This document shows, piece by piece, positions 13,031 through 24,179 of a stretch of 64,000 bases of DNA. The notes under the pieces are model-generated. The model did not search any database, was not told the origin of the DNA, and worked only from the letters and a program-made list of their open reading frames with translations. Source of the stretch: Caenorhabditis elegans. Its lineage: Eukaryota; Nematoda; Chromadorea; Rhabditida; Rhabditidae. The position numbers and the translations under genes were made by a program. How positions within the stretch are numbered: the first letter of the stretch is position 1; each line of letters starts with the position of its first letter. The DNA lies in assembly GCF_000002985.6 (NCBI RefSeq), contig NC_003280.10, positions 14,442,501 to 14,506,500 of the forward strand, read 5' to 3'.

Positions 13031-16000
13031 ATTTTTTTGAAAACTATGTTTTTTAATGATAATTTTGCAATTTTCTAAAATTTTCCACGCGTTTCAAAAA
13101 CCTATATTTCTGAAATTATATACAATTCCAGATGGTCTGCTCCTCGTACTTGAGAACAACTTCCTCCTACCCAAAAATTCTCCCACATTGATTTTTTTGA
13201 AATTCGACGCTTCGTCTCGTTGTTCAGACATTTTGAAGTGCCCACGCCTTCGTTTGCTGTTTGTCATCCGTCCAGAACAAATCTCGGACAAGGCCCAGGA
13301 TTTGCATTTCTATGTCGAGTTTCTTGGTCTTCATACTTGATTTTTGGACTGTCAAGGTAGCTCTAAATGCCATTTGTAGGATAATTTTTTAAATAAACAT
13401 ATACAAAAAAAGTAGCAGAGGTGAACTTTAATTAAAACTGATCTGAACATTTTCAGTCAAATTATTCTCTCAAAATAAGTTGTTAACAATGTCGTTTAAA
13501 CTATGCTTTAATTAAAGACGTTTTAAGAATAGGAGAATTCAAAAATATCTAGAGTTTTTTGACCGAATTTGAAAGCATTTTTTTCTGATATTTTGGCAAG
13601 TAAGTAATTAAAATTGTGTTAGTCAACTATCTTCGGTCTTTTCTACACCATAAGCCTTTCCCAGTAGAGTTCTTTTTCAAGTTAGCCTGTTTGGTTTTGC
13701 CACAACACCGAGAATAGATTGAAAATGAATTATATTAAAAAAAAAATCAAAAAGAAAAATATTAAAAAAAACAATTTTGAGGCTTGAAATTTTCGCAAAA
13801 AATTTCAGATTTTTCCAGAAAAAATTAAAGTTAGAAAAATTGAATTTTAAAAAACGTTCTGAATTATTCTTATGATCATAAATAATATAAAACATTATTA
13901 GACTCGGAAAATACACTTCAACAACATTTTAAACCTTGTGTCAGTGAAAAAAAGCTGAAAATTGTGAGAATATTAAAATTAAAATTGTTTGTCTATTTTA
14001 ACTTCGCATCAGTTTCTAAACCTTCTGCAATGATCTGCCAGCTTGAAACTCACATGTTAACGTGAGACTGAGTTTTTGCCTCAAAATTTTGAGATTAAAA
14101 GCTAAAATATAAAATTAGTTCTGGGAACTTGAAAGATATATAGCCTTTTAATTTCCGAATTTCTTTATTTTTTCATGACCATTTTCATGATCTAAAAAAG
14201 GCTATTGGGATTCATGGTAGGCATGCGAGCCTTTAGGCGAACAGGCCAACTGTTTCTATGATATATTCATCCCACCCAAACTCTCACCAAACTTTGCAGA
14301 AAAACGCAATAAAAAATTTCAAATATATGTCTCGTTTCGTCCTTTTTAGCACTTTTTCTCACAGACTTCACCAGAGTTTTCCTATTTTTTATTAGCACGT
14401 CGATTTTTTTTACGGATTTCCCAAAATTGATGTTTTTTTTCTATACAAGACGTGATTTGGCGCTTCTCAACCGCCTCTCCATTTGCCCTCAAGTTGTGCC
14501 CCCGTAAAATTCCCCCTGAAAACTATAGAAATAAGTTGTTATTTTTATAAAATGCTAGATTTCGAGAATTAGAACTTCCCGAATCAAAATTTGTCTGAAA
14601 TAATTTCAACACAGCAATTAAGTGGGTGGAAGTCGGGTGCTCTCAATCCAAATAAATTAAAGCTTGTCTGAAAATTTATTTGCCAAAGGGACTAAGACAT
14701 CTAAAAACATTTCTCTAATTTCTAGGTTGTGGAAAACTTGAATTTAAATTGATTTCAGAATTGTTGACCAAGTTTGAAAAAAATTTAAAGAACGACAGTT
14801 TTTAAAGTGAATTATTTTAAATGATTAAACTTAAAATTGCTCAAATATTCATTGAAATATAATAGTGCGTATGTTTCATGATTTAAACGGTTTCAGATCA
14901 AATGTTCGGCAAATAATTATCACATTTCGAATAGTAATATGCAAGACTATTGAAGAAAATACGGTATTTCGTTATAGCTGATTCCGCAAATCGCTACCCA
15001 GTTTCCAGTTTTCAAATTGAAAGCCTCACACTTGTCAGGTGTCAATTGTTGTCCTCGACACCTCGATTTCATCGCCTCTTATCACGTTTTTTATTGAGGG
15101 TCCCACTTGTTGATGCTCCGCCAACTCATTTTCACCATTAATTGTGAAGTTTCGCGATGTAATCAAAAGTTCACTTTACAAAAACCTTTAATATGCTGTA
15201 CAAATATTCAAAATTCATTGAGAAAGTTGCTAGCTTAAGCTAATCTAATTTATTTTTACTTTTTTATTCTACACACACAAAACTTCAGTTAGTTAAACAG
15301 TCACAGGAAGTGAAATCTTCTAATTTTAAGTTCTCGAAAAATTCTTCCAAAATGAAAAAAATATCTCTGTGAAATAAAAACTCAATAATTAACTGATTCA
15401 GATTTTCCCCCACAAACATTCAATTTCAAATAAAAAAAATATCCCGAACCTCATAATTTTCATGTCAAAAAAGTATGGATTTCTTCTCTATGTCGTGTTT
15501 CTTTAAAGTGAAGTGAACATTTGCTCTCTGTCTCTATCCCTTTTCAAGTTGACATGAAAATGAATACGTTTAGACTTTTTGCCCAAAGTTTTCCTTGTCA
15601 CGTTTCAGTCTCTCAAATTTTCTGAAATTTAGATATTTTCGATGGAAAACATAGTCATTTATTTATTTAGTTCAGCTGAACTTTTTTATTTTTTCTAGTC
15701 GGCTAAGATATAATTAAAATATAAGGGTAGACAGAAGTAAAAATCTGTGGGTTTTTCACGATTATCGTATTTTTGGAAAAAAAAACCATGCTATGTCCCT
15801 TCAAAGGCACACGATGCTTTCTAAGTAAGTCTTGCCACGATACATTTTGCAAATTGCGTAAACTGTTTAAAGTGTCTAAAATCTAAAAGCGACAAAATCA
15901 GCAATTACCGAAATTGCCAAAAATTTTATTCACGAAATTGCCGAGACAATATTTTTTTTGTATATTCTCATTATTTCAGAAAATTTTCAATGCTGAGCAT

Positions 16001-16619
16001 AAAGTTCCATAAATTCTCTTTTCATGTCAAACGCATACCCTTTTTGCTCCAATTATTATTAGAGCAAACACACAAAGATAGACATATGTAGCTTTACTCC
16101 CCATGTTAGAATTATGCGTATATTGAATATAAACACAGACAAAACTAGTGCATGTTTCTTTTTTTCCTACTGTCCGAGAAAAAAGTGTACAGATTTTTTA
16201 TTTTGTAAATTTACCAAAACTTTCACACAAAATCAGAAAAATCTTTTTTAAAATTCAGTATGTTTCTTTTTGATATTTCTCAACGTAGAATCGTTTTTAA
16301 AAATCTAGCTATTAATTAATATTTATTTGTATTTTTAATAATACTCTTTGCAGTTCATGTGCGGAATGAAAGCCTCATAAGATCACACAAAAACGTTTGC
16401 AATTAGATGACGTAGATTTATTTTTGCAGCACTTTGCAAAAGATTACTAACTGTGCACACAAGGAAGTGATCTAGAGTGTTATGCATTCCAACATAAAGT
16501 TTGCTAATAATTCTTGGAACTAGTTTTGAATTTTTGTTTTTCAAATTGGAATCACTGAACAGTTTGGAATGTGAAAGTAGAGCCAAAAATAATCTCATAA
16601 AATTGAAAATATCGCCAAA

Positions 16620-16990
16620 ACTTTTTTGAAATTTTGGAATTTCCACAAAAATGGTATTTTGAAAAATTTTGAATTTCCGGCCAAAATTTTCGAGTTCTGG
16701 GTCAAATTTTTTTTACCAAAAAAATTAAGTTTTCCGGCAAAATGCAATTCTGAGACATTTTGAATTTCCCCTATAATTTTTCGCAAGCAAATTAAATTTC
16801 TGGTCAAACACGTTTTCTAAAATCCGAAACTCCCGATAAATATTTCCTTTTCAAAAAATTTGAAATTTCCTCAAAAAAGATATTCTGAGAAATTTTAAAT
16901 TTCAGGCAAAAGTATTTTCTCAAAGATTTGGAATTTAGCGCCAAATTTTTTTTTCAAAAATTATGATTTTCCCGCTAGAGTTTTCCTCAT
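16620..16990. repeat. Degenerate tandem repeat of the TTTGAATTTCC type
   Basis: About ten imperfect units of 35-45 bp (TTTTGAATTTCCGGCCAAAA and variants). It is related to the smg-8 intron array at 2001-2370. A looser version with GAATTTTTA units continues at 19260-19560. Confidence 0.55.
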
Positions 16991-19889
16991 AAAACTCATA
17001 AAAATTTCCAACGAGTTCATTTAAAATATCTGCGTCTCCTCGAGCATCCCGGAGTTTTCAGTGGATGTTTTTGTTGGATGTCGAAAAGTTTTCGTTCTAG
17101 AATTTTCTGTAGATTTTCAAAAATTTGTTTCGTATGCCCTTTGCAGAATATATTTTTATAAAGTATCAAGTGATCAAACGGAAACAAGGTTTTCTTACTA
17201 ATAAAAATTTCTATGTGAATATGTCACGATCAGAATCATACAATTCTCACGGATAGCAAAAATCTCCAGATTGCTGTTGGTAGCAGAGTTAGAGTACGTC
17301 TTGTGAGATGAAACAAAAAGACCAAAAAAATGTGTTCCGATTTCTTTTAATTATTAAAAAATTGAAATTTTTCGCCAAAGCGTTTCTCAAAAATTTGAAA
17401 TTTCCGCAATTTTTTCTGATAAAATCAATTATAATACGTTCAAAACTTTTCTAAAAACTGTACAATCTATCACCATAATTTCTCTCAAAAAATCTTCATT
17501 AAATGCTTGAAAACACCGTTGCTCTTTTTATTTGACAGTTATCCAAAACTCCGGACAAAAAAATTCTAAATTTATTTTGAATTATCTCACAAGCACTTTC
17601 ATCTTGAATTATTAAACCCTTACTTGGAAATCTTGATCTTCCAGAAATATGATCTTACTAGAATATTCAACTTAAATTTTTTTGGTAAACTCACTTTTTT
17701 TAATTTTTCATTCAGTCTTTGGAGTCTTTGAAACTAAAGTGGAAACTACAGTCCAAATTTTCAAAAAAATTCAAATTTGTTTTTCAAAGAATTTTCCTTT
17801 TTTTATTACTAGTTTAGCTAGACGTTCCAAACATTTCCCCCCTGAGTTTTTTTAAAAGTTTTTTTAGACATGCAAACTATTTTTCTTCCATGCTCGTATA
17901 GGAGCTATATTGTTTTAACATTTTGAAAAACTTCTCTAAAATCTAATATTCCAGAAAAGCACTCATTTTGCTCTTCTTCCAGGTGACTAATCATTCTTGT
18001 CCATGCTTCTCATTGTGACCTTGTACAAATCTTCAGTCTCTCTCTCCAGCATGAAAGCTTTTTCTGGAATAATAAAAGATGTCATATTTTTCGCTGGAAT
18101 TATTCAGCCACCAGGGAAGTGCTCTGGATAACTGACGCGCGTTGTTAGAAATTTTCTAGACAAACTTCCTTTTTTTAAAGGGTCATTTGAAACTTTTTGT
18201 ATTTTTGTGTGGTGTTTGTCATACCAAAATTTCCCACCCTAACATGTAAAAATAAAAAAAAAACGATTGAAATTTTTACTTATTTATCACTTTTTTGAAA
18301 AAATTACAAACTTTATTAGAACTTCTTTTTCGTTTTTAAAATCTCCTTTTGCAATTCAATTTTCTAAAAGATAACGCTACAAAACCGGTAGATGTCTGAA
18401 AATGAATATCTGGTAGATTTTTCAGAATTCTTTCTTTTGAAATTTGTGCACGTGTACTATGTGAAAAGACCCACACATGCTTTTTAATAATTTTCCATTA
18501 TCTTTGAGTTTTTCATGACGCACTTCCATTGACCAACTTAAGATTCTGATATTCTTATCCTGATGATCTGTTATATTTATTGTGACGTAGATTTGCATTT
18601 TTAAGAGAGTGACTCTTAAAGAGTTAAATTTCCCCAATTTCCAATTTTATTCATAGAGTTTAAAACATTATTTTTTTAAAATTAGTTTAATCATGCTTTT
18701 GACATTTTTTCAACCTAATTCTGAAAGTTTGAAATAATTGTCGAGTTTATGAAATCATCAAAAAAATATTTTTTGTGTTTTGAATCTCAATTTATTTTCT
18801 TGTATATGTTTCTAAGAAAACTTCTTTACCTCTTTTCATTTCCGCCTACATTCTATATTTCTCCCAATAAATTCGAAATACTTGAAACTTGTCGAGTGTA
18901 TTTCGTTAGTTCTATTTGTATTTTTGTGTTTACTTTGGTCTCATTTTGCCGTGGGAACATTTGAAAAAATATTTCAAAAAAGTGGGACATAATGTGTGTG
19001 TTTTGGATCGGATTTTCGGGAAATCCCTTTTTTTAGGAGAAAAATGTCTGCGTACTTTAGAACAATATTGAACTTAGGTAAATAATGTTTTTCTATAGGG
19101 ACTTTTATATTCTTCTTATAAAAACTTCTGTTCGATTTTTTTTCTCATTGATTATATTTTTCAAGTGGTTGATTTATTGGCAACATCTTGTTTAAATGTT
19201 AACAAGTTGTAATTTTTGTAGTAAACGGTTTTGAATCGGAAATCTCGTATTCTTAGCGAAAAATTTATGATTTTCCATTCCAAAGTTTCAAATTCCAATC
19301 AACAATTTTATGAAGCTAAAATTTTTTATATTTTTACCCAAAAAAACTCATAAAATTTCTGAAATTGCGACCAAAGTTTGGAATTTTTAGTCAAGAATCA
19401 TGAATTTTTACTCACAAACATATCTGAAATTTCAACTGAAAAACTTGATTTTTAGCCAAAAATATTTTCATTTTTAATAGAAAAATCCCTACTTTCAGCC
19501 AAAAAAAAACTTGAATTTTCATTCAAAAATCCTGAATTTTTTCAGCCGTCTTCCTCCAAAAATAACCCAAATAATATTTTCCACCACATTTTTGTCTTGT
19601 TTTTCCTTTTTTCGATTTTTTTTCAAATTTCACATTCCATCATGTCATATCTGTCTTAAGCACCTAATTAACATGTGTTTTTGACATGTTTTCTTTCATC
19701 TGTCCATGCAAAAAAAAAAAAAATTAAAAAAATTATTCGACTCATTTCTCAGTTCTTCTGAAAATTTCTAGCTGAACTAATTATGTTTTTCTTGCAATTT
19801 TGCCTATCATCAAGTTTTTCTGCACTTTTCCTAATTTTTTCTTTAATAATAAACCTTCTCTATTCATTCTTGTTGCAGAATTTAATAAA

Positions 19890-22232
19890 ATGGAATGCAA
19901 CGACTCGAGATTATTCGATACAAACAACAATTTGACATATTTTGTGATAGAGCAATTTTATCGATTTAGATAGTAAGTTAAATTATTTTTTTTTTTTGTT
20001 GGAACCAAACCAAAAAATCTTGATGGTTTAATGATTTTTGGAATACTTACTAATTTAAAATTTTTAGCCTATACTCTAACGTTCATCCTTTCTTGTCATT
20101 CATCCTATGTGTTCTTGGATTAGCTGCCAATGCCATACACATCACTGTCCTCACAAGACCACGAATGCGCCACTCATCTGTTCATACCGTTTTAGTGTGC
20201 ATTGCAATTTCTGATATGGGAACAATGACCTCCTATTTGGTATGTTCAAAAAAAAATTATACTCACACCGAAACCATATAGCTTTCAGATGTACATAAGT
20301 CGATTTGAATTTCTATCGGACAAAGAAGGATACTCATATTTTTGGGCATTGTTTCTAAAGTGTCATGCAATGTTATCTATTGCACTACACGCTATCACTC
20401 TGTATTTGGTAGTTTTGATGGCATTCATTAGATTATCAGCAATGAAACTGACTACATCTAGATGGTTGGATCATACGAGAGCTTTGTAAGTATAAAGTTA
20501 TTTCTTAAGTTATTTCTAGAAAACCTCCTATTTTCCAGAACAAGTGCAATATTTATAGCTCTCTTCGTTTTTATAATGTGTGTACCTACGTTATTGGCAC
20601 ACCAAATTGATGAAACCACTAGAGGTGTGACTATGAATGGAATGTATTATAAATATAGCGTCGGATTTTCTACATTGATGATGCAGAATGGATGTTCCTT
20701 AATGAAAGGCAACCTGTGGCTGACTGGAATTTTTTTGAAGGTAAGCCAACGAAAAGTTGAACGTTTGGTACTTTGAACTGGAAAAGAACGGTCGGATTTT
20801 AGTGATATTTCACTATTTTCAAGGCCTTATCCACTTAAGGGAATTTTTTTCAGAAAAATCTTTAAAAATGTTTCTTTCAAAAAATTCAGTTTTTTTTTTG
20901 TTAAAATAATATTTCCCGAAAACACCTCACTTTGTTCCCAGATTCACAAAACTCCTTAAAATCAAATTTAGACTTAGAAACAACTTCTGATTTTAAATAA
21001 TTAATTTTCATTCAGAATAGTTACCTGTAAGTATTCAATGATCCGTAGAATTACTTCAACAATGAATTTGTACAGAATTATGGTAGTTTTAAGGGTGTCT
21101 AAAAGTAGCCAATCGTTTTGGATAGGACTTCCATGTAGGTGTTAAAACGCCTGCCTATAAAGAAAAAAATCCGCGCCTTACGCTAAAATATATTTCTTAA
21201 TTTGAACCGGCAGGTTTCAGGCAGGCGCCTGCCTACCATGGAAGCCCTAGTTTTGGGAGATTATTGAAAAGTTCGTTTCTTGAAAAATGTCTGAAAAAAT
21301 TTCCAATTCTTTTAAAAAATTAAACATTAGATTTTCACTTTACAAAATTTTATATCTGATTTTTTTTCGTATCCACTTCTTTAGTCCAATGTTCCAATTT
21401 TTCAAAAAACAATTTCAGGCTATACCATGTCTTCTCCTGCTAACATTCACCATTGCTCTAATCAACCGTCTTCGTGAAAACAACGAAAAACGAAAGATAT
21501 TGATAAAAGAGGAACGCGCCAAAAAGCGCGGAGACTTCACCACCTACATGCTTCTTCTCATGGTTACTGTCTTTTTGTTCACAGAATTACCACAGGGGAT
21601 CATGGCAATTTTGAACGGTGAGAATTTTGTTAAAGCTTGAGCTCAACGTGAAAAACGGAAAGCTTCAGCTCTGTTCACTACTCAATTCCACCAGATGGTC
21701 TACTTGAACCTGGCCGACGTTTTAGACCTCCTGTCGTTAATCAATTGCTACGTGGCATTTTTGGTGTACAGTTTCACATCATCCAGATACCGACAGACGC
21801 TGTTCAGCTTGTTACCATTGACAAAGTAAGATTTTCAGAAGAGAAAATTTGTTTGCTTTGTAAAGGGAAAACTAACTTACATTAAAAGATCCCTGAAAAA
21901 GTCACTTATCATATGTAATATCATATGTTCATAACTTTCGAAAGCTAACCAAAAAACGTTTCTACAAGTCGTAAAAAATGGTAGTTGAATTGAATATAAA
22001 TAAAACGTAATAATTACAACAGACAAACAAATAAAATTCAATCAAGATTATTTTTAGAATTTCCTATTCCGGAATCTCCACCCGTCAAGGAACCTTGAAA
22101 TCTCATCAACACCCTGGAGCAAAAACGTTGGTGCAGCGAGCCAACTCAGTTGAGGTGGCTTCTGCTCGATCACCGCTGGTCGACAAAGCAGCAATAACAC
22201 GGCCGAATTCCGCACAGCCCACAGATTTTTAA
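19890..22232 (+). CDS. Seven-TM GPCR, peptide-receptor-like (DMSR/Srw-related)
   Basis: Seven exons (19890-19972, 20068-20239, 20289-20485, 20539-20740, 21419-21617, 21669-21825, 22058-22232) join in frame to 394 residues. A short extracellular N-terminus with an N-glycosylation-like NLT precedes TM1 (LSFILCVLGLAANAIHITVL). TM3 ends in AFIRLSAM in place of DRY, TM6 is TYMLLLMVTVFLFTELPQG, and TM7 (SLINCYVAFLVYSF) runs into SSRYRQTLF, which starts a helix-8-like tail. This pattern fits nematode receptors related to Drosophila myosuppressin receptors (DMSR) and the Srw class, likely sensing an amidated neuropeptide. I cannot name the member or ligand. A strong acceptor (TTGTTGCAG, ending 19878) lies 11 bases before the ATG, consistent with SL trans-splicing or a 5' UTR intron. 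Intron 4 is long and carries a GCCTGCC repeat. Confidence 0.85.
21140..21250. repeat. GCCTGCC/CCATGGAAGCCCTA foldback repeat in GPCR intron 4
   Basis: Ends with GGCAGGCGCCTGCCTACC followed by ATGGAAGCCCTAG, and an upstream partner reads ACGCCTGCCTATAAAG. The same end sequence occurs near 9940-9962, at 50801-50851 and at 52531-52607, so this is a dispersed family. Confidence 0.65.
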
Positions 22233-23080
22233 TTGTCTCCTACATTTAATTAACAATCTTCCAAGTTTAAATTTCAAATCGCATCAATAATTCTGCCTTA
22301 GCCAAAAATAAGAATTTACTTACCAACAAAAAGAACGGGCAGCATGTTTTGTATTTTTGTTTTTAATCGATTTGCCAATGAAAGTTTGGTTTTTTGCTTT
22401 CGACTATTTTTTGAATGAACATCGTTATGTATACTCAATTGATTTATTCACAAAAAATTCAGTTAAAAAACAAAATTTATAGAAAACAATTACGTGGACA
22501 AAATTGAACTAAATCGAGCACACTCATTAAGTTTGATGAAGCTATAGTTTGCGGTAGAGCATATGTAAAATCTAAAAATTATTATAGTCGTCTGAAAATT
22601 CACAGAAAATTCCAAAAACCTGTAAATAAAAATATTCAATAGTTTGACATTTATTGGTTATTTTGAAGCATCATATTATCTCATAAGATGTGAAAAATCA
22701 AATGATTTTCATTTCGAAATACACAAAAGTACACAATTAAATGTCACGTTAATATTAAATTTTTTGAAATTGCAATTTCCGGAAAATTTTCGAAAATGTC
22801 AGGGGGTCCTATACTTAGCCTTTAAGTCAATTGTTGAAATATCAAAATTAAATTGTAAAATTTTCCGGTATGCTCAACCCGATACCAATACCAGTTTTCC
22901 ATGGAAAGAAACAGAAAAATCCAAAACCCGAGATGGGCGCACAGTATGACATATGATCCCCAAACTGCCCACCAACCTTGATAACATTCAACACAACGTT
23001 TCCAAACTGTAACGTAAATATACAACACTAATTTCTCACTTAAAAACATTTTCCGTTTATTTACTGGTAGTGTTTTTTTT

Positions 23081-23341
23081 AAAGCCTTCCATGAGGGTGA
23101 GTTTTTACCCTGCCTACCCTACCCGATGCCCTGGTTTTACCCTGTATTAATTCATTTTTAACGTTTTCTTAGAAATTTCATTTCTAAAAACGAAAATTTT
23201 ACAAATAAAGCAAATAATGTTTAAAATTCGTATTATTACGTGAAGACATAGGGTAATGTGTCCATAAAATATCCTGTTCGGGTAAAGGGTAAAAAAGGGT
23301 ATCAACGTGCCCTATCTTTTTTTTACCCTCACGGAAGGCTT
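23081..23341. mobile_element. Short inverted-repeat element with ACCCT-rich interior
   Basis: Outer ends are inverted: AGCCTTCCATGAGGGTGAG on the left and TACCCTCACGGAAGGCTTA on the right, about 260 bp apart. The interior has several TACCCT and GGGTA runs that also pair. No reading frame. It is a MITE-like element by structure. Confidence 0.7.
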
Positions 23342-23376
23342 AGTTTTTTGTTTCCATATTTCCATGAGTAACATGA

Positions 23377-23572
23377 ATTATCAAAAAATATCAATCGCAC
23401 AGGCCACGTGGCTTTTCTTTTTTATTTCTTTTTTATTTACGCTCCTCCCATGTCTCACCTTTAGTTCAATTTTTAAATTCTCTTCGAAAATAAAGTTGTG
23501 GGAGGAGCGTAAATAAAAAACAAATAAAAAACAAAAGCCACGTGGCCTGTGCGATTGATATTTTTTGATAAT
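23377..23572. mobile_element. Foldback element with arms of about 75 bp
   Basis: The left arm starts ATTATCAAAAAATATCAATC and runs through GCACAGGCCACGTGGCTTTT and TTTACGCTCCTCCCAT. The right arm is its near-perfect complement (TGGGAGGAGCGTAAAT ... GCCACGTGGCCTGTGC ... TATTTTTTGATAAT). The arms are separated by about 50 bp and differ mainly by small indels in the A/T runs. Transcripts would form a long hairpin. No coding capacity. Confidence 0.85.
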
Positions 23573-24167
23573 GGAATAAAATGAAAGAAAATATTGAAAA
23601 CAACGTGAAATTTAAAATAAAAATAAAAATAAAAGTCTGCAATTATTTAGTGTTGTATAATTACGTGCCTGTCGTTTCAAATGTGCACTTACCACTTTGA
23701 ATGATGATTATTTGTTATACATGTATTATATTAATCTTAAAACTTAAATTCTAATAAAAACGTACACATAGTAGTCAAAGGGTATTCTCGAGCAATAATA
23801 GATTGCGGACTGACGCATTTTTATTATCAACTCTGGAATACCGTTTGATCATTTTTTGTGTTTCAACTTACATAGAACACTAACTTACCAGTATTAGAAG
23901 TGATAATATTTGATAGATTCGAATATTCTGAAATTCTGATTTCAAAAAACTTTGAACAAGATATTTTAAAAAGACTTCCAAAGGATCAGCCATAGCTTTA
24001 TTTCGATCGCCTATGGCTCATAAAATTCCAAAAATTGTTCCGTTTTCGTTCCATTATAATTGCACAATTGCACAATTGACTTGGAAATGGCATAAAATTG
24101 AGCGGGTAAAATACTGGATGAGTTCGAAAAAAAAGTGCCATAATAGAGTAGTGACATAGATATTGAT

Positions 24168-24179
24168 GGGGGGGGGGGG
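24168..24179 (+). repeat. Uninterrupted G12 tract
   Basis: Twelve consecutive G residues in AT-rich DNA, followed by a purine-rich stretch (CAAGGAAAGAAGAAAAGGGA). Long G tracts of this kind are the sites that become deleted in worms lacking the DOG-1/FANCJ helicase. Confidence 0.95.

Larger units (their letters stand above)
4643..19889. other. 15 kb stretch without a supported gene
   Basis: No open frame here combines an ATG, plausible composition and flanking splice signals, and all open frames are short. It begins with the smg-8 3' UTR (AATAAA near 4698) and holds degenerate AT-rich repeats. It may contain distal control DNA or a long 5' UTR intron for the GPCR at 19890. Less repetitive, somewhat GC-richer patches lie at about 5470-5800, 9140-9240, 12260-12450 and 14440-14520. 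Noncoding RNAs cannot be excluded by eye. Confidence 0.6.
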
